NCBI GenBank assembly: GCA_041398665.1
Contig: JAWKUH010000026.1
Span: 14,731-78,730, forward strand
DNA length: 64,000 nt
Reading direction: 5' to 3'
From: Rohdeia sp041398665
GTDB taxonomy: Bacteria; Planctomycetota; UBA1135; GCA-002686595
The position numbers were made by a program, and so were the translations under genes. Below, piece after piece: positions 27,304-37,188 of this stretch (position 1 is its first letter; every line of letters starts with the position of its first letter). Below the pieces are notes generated by a model. It saw only the letters and a program-made list of their open reading frames with translations. It did no database searches and was not told the DNA's origin.

Positions 27304-28984
27304 ATGACACGGCCGGACCACACGAGTTCCCACGGCGCCGATCCGTCGTCGCGCACCGTCCTCGTCGACGCGCTGCTCGCCCTCGTCGCCGTCGTCGGCG
27401 TCCTGCTCCACGCCCCGTTCGTCCACGGCGAGTTCGACCGCGGCTTCGACGGGTTCCAGGGCGCGTTCTTCGCGGCGGCGGCCGTCAACTACGAGCACCT
27501 CGGCACGGCGCCGACCGACGGCTTCCCGCTGGTGCAGATCGACCCGGGCGACGACCCGTCGCAGTGGTACGTCTACCCGAACCACCCGCGCGCGGTGCCG
27601 CAGCTCGCGTGGTGGGCGCTGCGCACGTTCGGGCCCGAGGGTTGGTCGCAGCGACCGGGACCGGTCCCGCACGGGACGGAGGGAGCGCTGCGCGCCCCGT
27701 TCCACGCGGCGCAGGTCCTGGGTGTTCTGTTCCTCGCCGTCGTCGTCGGTCGGCTCGCGGGGCGGCGCGCCGGGCTCGTCGCGGCCGCCGTCGCCGTGCA
27801 CCTCCCGATCGCGTACGCGTTCGCGGGACTCGTCAACTACGAGCACCCCGCCGTGCTCGTCGTGGCGGCGTCGCTGGCCGTCGCGACCTTCGCGGACGGA
27901 CGGCGCGCCGCGATCGTCGCGGCGGTCGCCGGTGCGGTGTGCGGTGCCGGTGCGTTCGTGACGTACGCACCGGTCCTGTTCCTCCCCGCCGTCGCGCTCG
28001 CCTGTCGGCGGCGCGGCGCCGCCGCTCTCCTCGCCGGAGCCGCGAGCGCGGGGATCGCGATCGTCGTCGCACTCCGTCGCCGTCCGGCACCTCGCAGGAC
28101 TCGGCGTCACCGTGGAGGACGTGTCGTTGCTCGATCGCGTCGGCGTGCTCGGCCCCTTCGCTCCGGACACGCACACGGTCGCGCACTGGGCGTCCGCACA
28201 GCTCGTGGCGACGAGTTGGTCCTTCGGCGCGGCGGCGGCGGTCGTCGCGCTCTGCGGTGTCGTGCTGGCGGCGGTCGTGTCGGTGCGGAGCCGGGCGGAC
28301 GAACCGAGCGACGCCGGCGACGAACGGAGCGGCGTCGCGCGACTCGCTCGCGTCGCCCTCGCACTCGCCGGTGCTTCGCTCCTGCTCCAGGTCCTCTTCT
28401 GGCGCCACACCGGCGACCCGCAGGAGAGCTTCTGGATCAACTCGATCCCGACCGTCGCGGTGGCGGTCGCGTTGGCGATCACGTGGACGCGCTCGCGCGC
28501 GCGCTCCGCGGCGACGCGCGGCGTCGTCGACACGCTGCCGTTCGTGCTCGTCGCGCTCGGTTCGCACGCCGGCCTCGCGCACGTCGAGTCGTTGCGCGCA
28601 CCGGGTCCGCTCGACCTCGACGGTGCTCGCGGTCCGGCCGCACCCCTGCCGCGGACGGTCGGCACCGACGTGGCCGAGATCGTCCCGACGGGTGCGGTCG
28701 TGTGGTACCCGACCAGCCTCGGTCTCACGCCCGCCGCCTCGTTCTACGCGTGGCGCACCTTCCTCCCGGTCGCGCCGACAGCTTCCGCCGTGACCGTCGG
28801 CGCGCAGCACCGACTCGGCCTCGGCGAACGACCGGCGTGGCTCGTCGTACCGCGCGAACCGTCGGAGGCGCAGCTGCCCGAGGTGCGGGCGCTCGAGGAG
28901 GAGCTGCGCGGGTTGCTCGGCGGCGAACCCGACTGGCACGAGGGACGGCTCTACCGAGCGGCGCGGATCGGCCGGTCCCGGTGA
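27304..28984 (+). CDS. Multi-pass membrane protein, GT-C-like layout, one frame break
   Basis: ATG at 27304 (GTG at 27298 possible), 16 nt after the previous stop. The first ~250 residues hold helices such as VLVDALLALVAVVGVLLHAP, AAQVLGVLFLAVVVGRLAG and LVVAASLAVATFA, and an acidic loop VHGEFDRGFDGFQGAF that could be the GT-C Asp-containing loop. The frame changes near 28065 to VRHLAGLGVTVEDVSLLDRV, and the remaining half contains FGAAAAVVALCGVVLAAVVS and GASLLLQVLFW, ending in a soluble C-terminal domain. It forms a pair with the preceding gene. Function is inferred only from topology. Confidence 0.55.
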
Positions 28985-29024
28985 CCCCGAAGCACGCGGA
29001 GTGCGCGTGGCCGGACGCGCTTGA

Positions 29025-31220
29025 TCACGCGCGCCGATGGAGCGTTCCCGCGAGTCGGCGCCGAGCTCGGAGCGCTCCGAAACCGACCACGACGAGGAGC
29101 ATGGCGACCCACCACAGGCCGCGCAGCAGCGGCGCACCGGGTCCCTCGTCGCGCACGAGCCCCGCGCAGCCCCCGCGCGAGGACGACTGGTAGACGTAGG
29201 CCGCGGGCAACGCCGAGGCCTGACCCGTGTCGGGGTTGCGCACCACGAGGCTCGCGACGCCCTTGCCCGGCGGAGCGAGTGCGACGAGCGACGTCGTGTC
29301 GAGCACCGTCACGGACTCCGCGGGCGTGCCGCCGAGACCCGTCGCAGGGTCGACGCCGAACCACACCTCGTGCTGCGGGTCGAGGCCCTCTCCGTCGACC
29401 GTCACCCACACGCCGCCCTCGGCCGGCCCCTGCGCGGGCGAGACCGCGAGGACCTTCGGGTCGGGGCGGTCGACGTACGCGAACGAACTCGTGTCGGCGT
29501 TGCCGACGGGGTTCGTGACGACGAGCGTCCGCGGCGCTCCGGGCGCCCCGATCGACGTCGTGAACTCGATGCGTGACGCGTCGACGTAGTCGACGCTCTG
29601 GCTCACGCCGGCGATCCGCACGTCGACGCCCGGGTCGAAGCCCGAACCCATGAGGACGACCTTCGTACCTCCCGAGCTGGAACCTGCGTTCGGGAAGACG
29701 TGCGCGACGTCGGGCACGCTGCCGAGCGCGAGCGCGCCCGCGAGTCGTCCCTCGACACCGGTCTCGTCGATCACGACGACGTCGTAGCTCCCCGGCGATC
29801 CCGGGCTCGCGGTGAAGGCGATCTGCGACGGGCTGAGGACGACGCAGCCGCCCGGCGCACCGTCGCGGTAGATGCGCCCGCCGGCGACGACGCAGCAACC
29901 CGTGCGGAAGCCGCTCCCGTTGACGACGACGGTCGTGCCTCCGGCGGAGTTCGCGACGCTCGGCACGACGCTCGACACGACGGGTGCCGGCGGGACGATC
30001 TCGGCCGCCCCCGGGAGGAGCGAACGTTCGCCGAGCGCGTTCTCGAACGTGAGGTCGAAGTGACCGGGCTCCTCGTCCGCCGGGACGGTGAGCGAGAAGC
30101 TCACGGCCGAACCGAACCACGCGTGCACGGTCACGGTGACGTCGGGGTCGGAGGCGAGCAGCGTCGATCCCGCGGAGAGACCTGCGCCGCGCAGGAGGTG
30201 CGTCGTCGTCGCGCCCCGTGTCGCGACGAGCGGCAGCGGGTCGAACGGTCGTCCGAGCACGCAGTAGGCGTCGGGGAGCACGACGCGCTTGCCGAGCGAC
30301 AGGTCGTTCGTGCCGACCGTCACGTTGCCGAACGACGTCGGTTGGAAGTCGACGTCGACCGCCGGTGTTCCGGTGAGGTTCGCCGACGTCACCGCGCCGT
30401 CGAGCGGCATCGCCAGGAGTTCGTAGGTCCCGGGCGCGACGCCCTCGAAGCGGAACTCGCCGTTCGCCGCGGCGAGGGCGGCGCCGACCGAGCGACCGTC
30501 GTCGTCGCGCAGCACGAGGTGGGCGTAGGAGACGTCGCTCTGGTCCGAGCGCACGACGCGGCCCGAGATGCGGGCGTAGCTGCCGAAGGGATAGCGCGCG
30601 CGAACGGCCATCCAGTCGTCGGAGGCGAGGCTGCGGTGCAGGACGAGTCCGGACGTGACGTAGGGGAACAGGCTCGATCCGGCCACCGGCGAGTGGTCGA
30701 ACCCGAGGAAGTGTCCGAACTCGTGCGTCGCCACGTCCTGCACGTCGTAGCGCCCCGGCTGGTTCGACGTCGTGAACGTGTACTGCTTCCCGTTGAACAG
30801 GATGTCCGCGTCGGTGATCGCACCGGAGCCGAGGAACCACACCGGCGTGATCGCGACGGTCGAGCTGCCCTGGGGGAAGAAGCCCGACGAGTTGTCCTCG
30901 TCGAACAGGACGAGGTGGACCGACGACGAGGCCCAGTTCGTCCAGGCCTGGTGGCCGGGGTTCGTGTCCTCGTTGACGTGGGCGACGGCGCCGGGGACCG
31001 AGTTCCACGCGTCGATCGCGAGTCGGATCGCGGCGACGTGCTCGCCTGGATCGAGGTCGTCGGAGCCGGCGCTCGAGATCACGACCGGCACGTTGAACTC
31101 GTTCGCCCAGAAGATCGGGGCGTTCGTGCCGGGGTGCTTGAGCGGGATGTGGGCGAGCGCGGCGCCCGCCCCCACCGCGAGGGCGGCGAGCGCGAGGCTC
31201 CGGACGGGGACGCGACTCAC
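29025..31220 (-). CDS. Exported matrixin-like metalloprotease with IPT/TIG domains and C-terminal anchor
   Basis: 731 residues. Signal peptide residues 1-23. The metzincin zinc motif HEFGHFLGFDH has His166, Glu167, His170 and His176. The following Met-turn segment reads SSLFPYV, with Leu/Phe where Met is usual. A carboxypeptidase-regulatory-like beta domain (ISGRVVRSDQSDVSYAHLVL) follows, then at least three IPT/TIG Ig-like repeats, each with a GGT or GGV turn (SAGGTTVVVNGSGF, SSGGTKVVLMGSGF, AEGGVWVTVDGEGL). The C-terminus has a Cys (GGCAGL), a hydrophobic helix (GLWWVAMLLVVVGFGAL) and Arg-rich residues, resembling a MYXO-CTERM-type sorting signal. Probably a surface protease. It overlaps the upstream partner by 4 bp. 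Confidence 0.8.
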   Translation of the reverse strand: MSRVPVRSLALAALAVGAGAALAHIPLKHPGTNAPIFWANEFNVPVVISSAGSDDLDPGEHVAAIRLAIDAWNSVPGAVAHVNEDTNPGHQAWTNWASSSVHLVLFDEDNSSGFFPQGSSTVAITPVWFLGSGAITDADILFNGKQYTFTTSNQPGRYDVQDVATHEFGHFLGFDHSPVAGSSLFPYVTSGLVLHRSLASDDWMAVRARYPFGSYARISGRVVRSDQSDVSYAHLVLRDDDGRSVGAALAAANGEFRFEGVAPGTYELLAMPLDGAVTSANLTGTPAVDVDFQPTSFGNVTVGTNDLSLGKRVVLPDAYCVLGRPFDPLPLVATRGATTTHLLRGAGLSAGSTLLASDPDVTVTVHAWFGSAVSFSLTVPADEEPGHFDLTFENALGERSLLPGAAEIVPPAPVVSSVVPSVANSAGGTTVVVNGSGFRTGCCVVAGGRIYRDGAPGGCVVLSPSQIAFTASPGSPGSYDVVVIDETGVEGRLAGALALGSVPDVAHVFPNAGSSSGGTKVVLMGSGFDPGVDVRIAGVSQSVDYVDASRIEFTTSIGAPGAPRTLVVTNPVGNADTSSFAYVDRPDPKVLAVSPAQGPAEGGVWVTVDGEGLDPQHEVWFGVDPATGLGGTPAESVTVLDTTSLVALAPPGKGVASLVVRNPDTGQASALPAAYVYQSSSRGGCAGLVRDEGPGAPLLRGLWWVAMLLVVVGFGALRARRRLAGTLHRRA

Positions 31221-31810
31221 TTGCCCTCCTCCGTGCCGCGGCGTTGGAGCTCCGCCTCGATGCGCGCGCGCAGCGTCGCGTAGTCGTACGCCTCGGGCCC
31301 GCCGTGCTGCGATCCGTCGGTCGAGCGCGCGAAGACCGAGCCCGCCCCGATCGCCACGCGGCGCCCGTCCGTGCCCTCGACGAGTCGGTAGCGTCCCTGC
31401 TCGAGTCCGACCGTCATGCGACGGTCGGTCCCCTGGACGCGCTCGCTCAGGAAGAGCAGGACGGACTCGCCGACCTCGAGCTCGGGCACGCCGGCGACGA
31501 TCAGTCCGGAGCCGTCGTCGAGCACGCCGCCGGGGAGGACGACCTCCTCCTCGCCGCCGCCCGAGCCGATGAAGCGGCGCGCGACCGCGAGACGGTACAC
31601 CGTCTCGACGATGCCGTCGGGACCCGTCCGTGCCTCACGCGCGAGGACGACGCCCTCCAGCGCGGAGCTCGCGCGATCGACGACCTCCTCGAGCGTGAGC
31701 GACGGTGCGGTGCCGGCGACGGCGCTCGGTTCGCTCGAACGGAATCCGAGGTAGGAGAGCGCGGCGAGCAGGAGGAGCGACAGGGACTTTCCGACTTCCG
31801 ATCTGGCCAT
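31217..31810 (-). CDS. Exported beta-rich partner protein of the metalloprotease
   Basis: 197 residues, start 31810, N-terminal hydrophobic leader (SLSLLLLAALSYLGF). The body runs LTLEEVVDRASSALEGVVLA, IVETVYRLAVARRFIG, VVLPGGV, VGESVLLFLSERV and LEQGRYRLVEGTDGR. This order (GxV.., T.Y...V, PGG, GE.VLLFL, QG.Y.V) is familiar from exported proteins that accompany matrixin-like peptidases in other bacteria; I cannot name the family. Its stop overlaps the protease start (ATGA at 31217-31220), so the two are made together. A propeptide-like, inhibitory or substrate-targeting role is possible. Confidence 0.7.
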   Translation of the reverse strand: MARSEVGKSLSLLLLAALSYLGFRSSEPSAVAGTAPSLTLEEVVDRASSALEGVVLAREARTGPDGIVETVYRLAVARRFIGSGGGEEEVVLPGGVLDDGSGLIVAGVPELEVGESVLLFLSERVQGTDRRMTVGLEQGRYRLVEGTDGRRVAIGAGSVFARSTDGSQHGGPEAYDYATLRARIEAELQRRGTEEGK

Positions 31811-31937
31811 GGCACGGGACGGGACCGAACCCCGGCTATCGGCCGCAGGGCCCCACCCGCTCGCCCCGCGACGTCGGCGCCGGCCCCGCCCACGCCCGAA
31901 CGCGGGACGCTCCCGACCGAACGCGACCCGAATGCGA

Positions 31938-31971
31938 CGGGCCCGCGACACCGCGGGGTGTCGCGGGCCCG
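31938..31971. terminator. 15-bp hairpin after the 589-residue secreted protein gene
   Basis: CGGGCCCGCGACACC (31938-31952) and GGTGTCGCGGGCCCG (31957-31971) are perfect complements over a GCGG loop, 26 nt past the stop at 31998 in the direction of transcription. Confidence 0.8.
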
Positions 31972-31997
31972 TGAGGGACGCGAGCGTCGCCGCCGCG

Positions 31998-33767
31998 TCA
32001 GGGGATCGAGAGCGTCATGAGTCGGGTCAGTCCGATCTGCGCCATGGGGAGCGTGCTGTCGATCGTGACGAATTGCGTCTTGAGCTTGAGCCCGGAGTAG
32101 GCGGGGTTCTCGAGTCCGCCGGCGAACGAGAGCTTGCCGAAGCCGTTCGCGTCGACCGGCACGTACCAGAAGTTCGCGATGTTCTGGTAGAGCGTGCAGC
32201 CGGGCAGGCCGAGGGCCGCGAGGCCCAGCGGGAGCTGCTGACCGAAGAACGTGTTCCCGTTCCCGAGGAAGAACACCGCGGTGGACGACGGAGGCGCGTC
32301 GCGCACCTGCACCTCGAAGAACTGGGTGCCCACCTTGCAGTCGCCCTGCGCCGTGATGCGCGGAACGGGACCGGCGTAGGTCGCGCAGCCCGTACCGGAG
32401 TAGGTCGCCTGGCGGCAGAGGGGCTCGCCGAACGCGCCGCGCTCGATCGCGCCGACCTTCACGCCGTAGAAGAACAGGTTCCAGACCGGCGTGAGCGTGA
32501 TCCCCTCGTTCCACGGGTCGAGCCGTTCGCCGTCGTCGTTCGCGTCGCCGTCGCCGTTGAGGTCGGTCAGGATCGTGACCGCGACGTTCCCGCTCAGCAG
32601 GGAGAACACGACGATCGAGTGCTCGAAGGCGTCGATCCCGAGGATCTTGTCGAGCTGCGAGGGCAGGCCGCCCGCACCACTCCCGTCGTAGTAGAGGTTG
32701 ACCTCGCCGGCGTCGTTGACGTCGCCGTCCTGGTTCTTGTCCTCGCCGCGGAAGATGAGGCCGTTGATGAACTGGCCGGAGTCGTTGACCGAGAACGTGC
32801 CCGTGTTCGACGAGTTGCAGCCGAAGTAGTAGGTCTCGGTGCCGTCCTCGTCCATGGTGGCCAGTTCCTTGAGCCACCCGTACGAACCGGACGTTCCACC
32901 GACGACCATGCTGGGCAGGACCGTGCCGAAGTCCGGGTTCTTCTCGAGACCCGGGTTCGCGCCGGTCGCGTTGAGGAAGCAGGTCTTCTCGCCGGGGTCC
33001 GCGACGTCGCCGTCACCGTTCAGGTCGATGAAGCGGTGGATGGCCTCGTCCTTGGCCGAGCCGAACCCGTCGCTGTACACGAGCACGCCGTTCCCGAGGT
33101 AGCTCGTGCAGTTCGTGAAGTCGTCGGTGTCGATCGTGACGAGGTTCCCGTTCTTCCCGGGGACCTTGTAGGGACCGAGCTGGTTCTTGATGAACACCTT
33201 CGAGACGCCGTTCTTGCGCTGGACGAGTCCGCCGCCGGGGTAGTCGGTCGGCGCCCAGATCGTTCCGTCGGGCGTGACGCACACCGACTCGCAACCCTGC
33301 GTGCCGCCGAGCACCTGCTCGAGGTCCACGACGATCTGCGCCTCGGTGCCGGTCGCGAAGCCGTCGCCGTCGAGGTCCTGTGCGCGGTACACCTGGGCGA
33401 CGTACGAACCGCCCGTGGAACCGTTGCGACCGTTCGTGAAGTAGAGCGTCGGGACGCCGTTCTCGTAGGTCGTGCGGACGTACTGGATCTGCCAGTTCTT
33501 GTTCTTGTTCGGACTCGATCCGAACTCGAAGAACACGCTCGTCTCGAGCTGACCGTCGTAGTAGCCGCTGTCGTCGAAGTCGGCGAGCCTCACGATCTGG
33601 TCCTCGAACAGATCGTTGCTCGACGTGGTCGCCGAGCTCTTGCCGAACGAGTCGTTGATGACGAAGACGTCGGGGAGCGGACTCGGGTGCTGGAACTGCG
33701 CCGTCGCGTCGGTGGCCGAGAGGAGAACGGCGATCGAAGCGAGGAACGGATACGCGGACCGTTGCAT
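31998..33767 (-). CDS. Large secreted protein with calcium-loop repeats, unknown function
   Basis: 589 residues. Signal peptide MQRSAYPFLASIAVLLSATD plus ATAQ (about residues 1-24). The body alternates propeller-like strands with acidic loops of the EF-hand/dockerin type (DLDGDGFATGTE, DLNGDGDVADPGE, DKNQDGDVNDAGE, DLNGDGDANDDGE), likely calcium sites. The last ~150 residues (GTGCATYAGPVPRITAQGDC to TLSIP) form a separate cysteine-containing beta domain with LGLPGCTLYQN and VDANGFGKLSF. This kind of tail recurs in secreted proteins of Planctomycetes-like genomes, from general experience. Function unknown. Confidence 0.7.
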   Translation of the reverse strand: MQRSAYPFLASIAVLLSATDATAQFQHPSPLPDVFVINDSFGKSSATTSSNDLFEDQIVRLADFDDSGYYDGQLETSVFFEFGSSPNKNKNWQIQYVRTTYENGVPTLYFTNGRNGSTGGSYVAQVYRAQDLDGDGFATGTEAQIVVDLEQVLGGTQGCESVCVTPDGTIWAPTDYPGGGLVQRKNGVSKVFIKNQLGPYKVPGKNGNLVTIDTDDFTNCTSYLGNGVLVYSDGFGSAKDEAIHRFIDLNGDGDVADPGEKTCFLNATGANPGLEKNPDFGTVLPSMVVGGTSGSYGWLKELATMDEDGTETYYFGCNSSNTGTFSVNDSGQFINGLIFRGEDKNQDGDVNDAGEVNLYYDGSGAGGLPSQLDKILGIDAFEHSIVVFSLLSGNVAVTILTDLNGDGDANDDGERLDPWNEGITLTPVWNLFFYGVKVGAIERGAFGEPLCRQATYSGTGCATYAGPVPRITAQGDCKVGTQFFEVQVRDAPPSSTAVFFLGNGNTFFGQQLPLGLAALGLPGCTLYQNIANFWYVPVDANGFGKLSFAGGLENPAYSGLKLKTQFVTIDSTLPMAQIGLTRLMTLSIP

Positions 33768-34022
33768 CGGAGTGGTTCGGGAACCGGGGGGTGGGATCGA
33801 TTCGGACCTCGAGGCGGGGGCTGGGGTCCCACCGAGGAGTGTATCCGCCGCGAGCCCGGATCCACCGGGATCGGTGACTTCGGCGTCCTTCGGTTCAGTT
33901 CGGCGCCCCCTCGGACCCGATACGAGCAGTCCGATCGCCCCGGTCGGAGACGCCCCCGCCCGCCTCGAGGACGGACCCGTCTCCGGCGCGTTGACGGATC
34001 CTTGACGCGAGCCCGTGCCCAC

Positions 34023-34871
34023 ATGAAATCCGACTTCCTGGAGAAGGCCCTCGGCAACCAGGTCTCCATCCCCACCCTCCCCGTCGTCGTCGAGCGCATC
34101 AACCGCATGATGCTCGATCCCGAGGTGGGCCTGAGGGAGCTCGGGAAGGCCATCGCGCAGGACGCTCCGATCGCGACCAAGGTCCTGCGCATCGCGAACA
34201 GCGCGTTCTACGGCCTGCGGGAGAAGGTGGTGTCGACGGAGCACGCCGCCAGCGTGCTGGGTCTGCGGGTGCTCAAGAACCTGGTTCTTCAGGCGTCCGT
34301 GATCTCGAAGTTCGAGCATCTGTCCAAGAACGGCGTGTTCGACCTCGACGCGCAGTGGAAGCACTCCATCGTCGTCGGTCACCTGTGCCAGGAATTGACG
34401 CGCTCGTCGAGCCTGGGTTTCGCCCTCGCCCCCGACGAGTTCTACAGCTGCGGTCTGCTGCACGACATCGGCAAGGTGGTCCTGCTCGACAACCTCGGCG
34501 CCGACTACGTGGAGAGCATCAAGCGCGCCCAGAAGGCGGGCCGCCCGCTCTTCGAGATCGAGGACGAGGACCTCGGCTTCGACCACTCCGGCGTCGGCGC
34601 CCGGGTCGCCCAGCACTGGGGCCTGCCCGAGGTCCTCGTGACCGCCATCGGGCGGCACCACGAGCACCTCGTCGAACTGCTGCGCGAGGAGCCCGCCGCC
34701 GCGGTCGTCCACGTCGCGAACACCATCGCCCACCGCCTGCTCGAGGAAGGTGCTGCGGACGGTCGCACGGCCATCGCCGCGATCCCGCTCTCGCCGCTCG
34801 GCCTCGAGCCGGTCCGCACGGCCGAGGTCGTGGAAGGGGTGCGCCAGGGCCTGTCGACGATGGACTTCTGA
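34023..34871 (+). CDS. HDOD-domain signalling protein
   Basis: 282 residues. IPTLPVVVERINRMMLDPEV and LRELGKAIAQDAPIATKVLRIANSAFYG are the standard HDOD opening, followed by VLGLRVLKNLVLQ, CGLLHDIGKVVLL and HHEH. HDOD domains are usually non-hydrolytic relatives of HD-GYP used in signalling and stress control. No receiver or GGDEF domain is fused, so its input is not apparent. It is divergent from the secreted-protein gene at 33767. Confidence 0.88.
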   Translation: MKSDFLEKALGNQVSIPTLPVVVERINRMMLDPEVGLRELGKAIAQDAPIATKVLRIANSAFYGLREKVVSTEHAASVLGLRVLKNLVLQASVISKFEHLSKNGVFDLDAQWKHSIVVGHLCQELTRSSSLGFALAPDEFYSCGLLHDIGKVVLLDNLGADYVESIKRAQKAGRPLFEIEDEDLGFDHSGVGARVAQHWGLPEVLVTAIGRHHEHLVELLREEPAAAVVHVANTIAHRLLEEGAADGRTAIAAIPLSPLGLEPVRTAEVVEGVRQGLSTMDF

Positions 34872-35020
34872 CGCCTCGGGGCGCGCCCCCGGTGGGTCGG
34901 AACGCGCCCGCGAGCGCGACGGGATAGGGTTCGGGTGCCCTCGGCTCCGGCCCCCGCGAGCGCTGCCACGCCCGTGTGGGACGACGTGCCCACCCCGACA
35001 TCGGAGCCGGCGGGCGCGCC

Positions 35021-35360
35021 ATGACCCCCGACGCAGCTCTCGCCGACCTCTGCGCGCGCTATCGCGTGCCGCTGCCCTTCGGGAGGCGCCTCCTGCCGCT
35101 GCTGCGGCGCGCCCACAGCGCCCCGCCGGAGCAGCGGCGCTTCCTCCTCGAACTCGTCGAGCGCTCGTTCGCACGCGAGGCCGAGCGGCGCCGCCGCGAC
35201 GAGGACAAGCGCGTCGACGACGAGGACCGCGCGCTCGTCCACCTCGCGGCGACGCTGCACGAGTGGGACCCGCCGCTGTGGTTCAAGGAGTGGATCCGCG
35301 ACCTCGGCGGCGAGGACGCGTTCGAGGGCGACGGCTGCGGCGCGACCCGGCGGCGAGACG
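35021..35360 (+). CDS. Small cytoplasmic protein of unknown function, 3' end uncertain
   Basis: The ATG at 35021 gives MTPDAALADLCARYRVPLPF, then LLPLLRRAHSAPPEQRRFLL and LVHLAATLHEWDPPLWFKEW, a coherent helical protein of about 110 residues. No stop codon occurs in any forward frame before about 35460, where it would run antisense into the PDZ gene and through the 35361 hairpin. The true stop was probably lost to a sequence error, so the end is set at the hairpin. No family recognised. Confidence 0.5.
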
Positions 35361-35394
35361 CGAGCGGGGCGGGTGCTCGGCACCCGCCCGCTCG
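35361..35394. terminator. Hairpin between convergent genes
   Basis: CGAGCGGGGCGGGTGC (35361-35376) pairs with GCACCCGCCCGCTCG (35380-35394) with one bulged base and a 3-nt loop. Likely shared by the small gene at 35021 and the PDZ gene. Confidence 0.65.
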
Positions 35395-35439
35395 TCGTCG
35401 CACCGGCACGCCGTCCGTGCCGATCCGCCGGGATGCCGC

Positions 35440-36992
35440 TCAGAGTTCGCGGTCCGAGGTCTCGCGCCCCCGGCGCGGCTCGACATCTTCTGCATCAGCT
35501 CGGCGTTGCGCTTCTCGAGCTGCTCGAGCTGCTTGCGCAGGTCCTCGATGGCGTGGTCGAGTTCGGTGCGCTCCTGGTGCAGGGAGTCGACCGGGGCGAG
35601 CTGCATGCGGACGGGCGGCGCCGTCTTGGTGCCGTCCTCGTCCGTGGTGGCCTCTTCCGTCCACTTCCACTCGCCGTCGACGAGCTCGCCGCGCAGGGTC
35701 TTCGTGACCGTCCTGCCGTCGGGCGTGGTCTCGACGCTGCTCCGGATCATGACGCCGTGCGAGTCGCCGGGCGTCACGAACAGGTTCTGCGGCAGGGAAG
35801 GAACGGCGGGAAGGGCCGGGACGCGCGGTGCACCCGGAGCCGCGGGCGCGAGGGGCGCACGGCCTCTCGGTGCGGCGCCGCCCTGCGGAGCCGCGCGGCG
35901 GAAGAGCTGCGGAGCGTCCTCGCCCTGGAACAGGAAGTCGACGTCCGGGAAGAGGTCCTCGTCCGCGCCCATCCCGAACTCGTCGCGCAGGGCGCGGAGC
36001 TCGTCGCGGTGGCGCTGTCGCATCTCGCGCAGGCGTTGACGGAAGTCGTCGCGACGCTCCGCTCGGTCGCCGCGGTCGCCGCCGGGCGCGGGCGTCGACT
36101 CGAAGCGGAAGACGCCCGGCGCGAGCTGCTCGAAGTCGCCGAAGTCCATGCCGAGGTCCTCGAGCTCGACTTCGAGGTCCCCGAGGTCCGCGGGACCCTC
36201 GCCGCCGAGGAAGAGTCCGCCCATGCGGCGCGGCGCCGCGGCGCCCTCGCGACCGCCGAGCTGCACGGTGATGCGCTGCTCGTTCCCGTCCGCGCGTCGG
36301 ACCCGCACGGGCACGGACTGGCCGGCCTTCGTCCCGCCGAGGATCTCGACCACGCGGTCGGCCCCGGTCGCGTCCTCACCGGCGATCTTGACGACGATGT
36401 CGCCCGCGACCAGGCCCGCCCGGTCGGCGGGACCGCCGTCCTCGACGTCCTGGACGAGCACGCCGCCGTCGACGGTCTGGATCGTCACACCGAGGCGACC
36501 CGGGCCCGGGTCGACGGGAGCGGCGGGAGCAGCCGGCGCGGCCGGCGCACTCGGCGCGAGACCGAACGAGATCGCCGGGGCGCCCGGGGTCGCGGGCGTG
36601 CGCGCGATCGAAGCGCGCGAGCCGAGTTCGACCTCCTTCGACATCGACTTCCCGTCCCGAGTCCACTCGATCGTGACGCGATCACCGGCGCGGCGGGTCG
36701 AGATGGCGTCGCGGGCGGCGTCCGCCGTCGCGACGTCGGTTCCCCCGACGCGCACGAGCACGTCGCCGGCGGCGAGGCCCGCGCGCTCCGCGGCGGTCCC
36801 GGGCTGGACGAATTGGATCCGCGCGCCGTCGGACCCCGTCGCGAACCCCACGCCGAGGAAGGCGTCGTCGGAGGCGGCGGGCGCGACGATCTGGAGCTGC
36901 TTCGGCGCGGACTCCGACACCGCGAAGGGCACGCGGTCGAGCGAGGCGTCCTGCGGTGCGACGAGAACGGCTGCGGCGATGAGGGTGAGCAT
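35440..36992 (-). CDS. Exported protein with two PDZ domains and a coiled coil, C-terminal frame break
   Basis: ATG at 36992 with GGAGGA upstream; signal-like MLTLIAAAVLVAPQ. First PDZ about residues 45-125 (FLGVGFATG, RAGLAAGDVLVRVGGTDVAT). Second about 162-245 (RLGVTIQTVDGGVLVQDVED, PADRAGLVAGDIVVKIAGED). An acidic, charged region (RLREMRQRHRDELRALRDEF) follows, and the C-terminus has a heptad-like helix (AIEDLRKQLEQLEKRNAELM). The frame changes near 35475; the alternative frame gives the short end ETSDREL before the stop at 35440. There is no protease domain, so it is not HtrA. It may act as a periplasmic scaffold. Confidence 0.75.
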
Positions 36993-37188
36993 GGTGTCCT
37001 CCGGTTGGACGTGAACTCCGACTGGTCTGGCTGGGCCGGGCCGGCGCGGACTCGCGCGGGCCCCCGGCGCTCGACGACTACGGTCGTTCGTCGCGGCGCG
37101 TTGGCACGAGCCGTCGGTCGGTACGACGCTCGCCGTCGCGACCGAACGCGGGGCACACCGGCCGCGCTCCGGACGCTCCACGGAGCCG

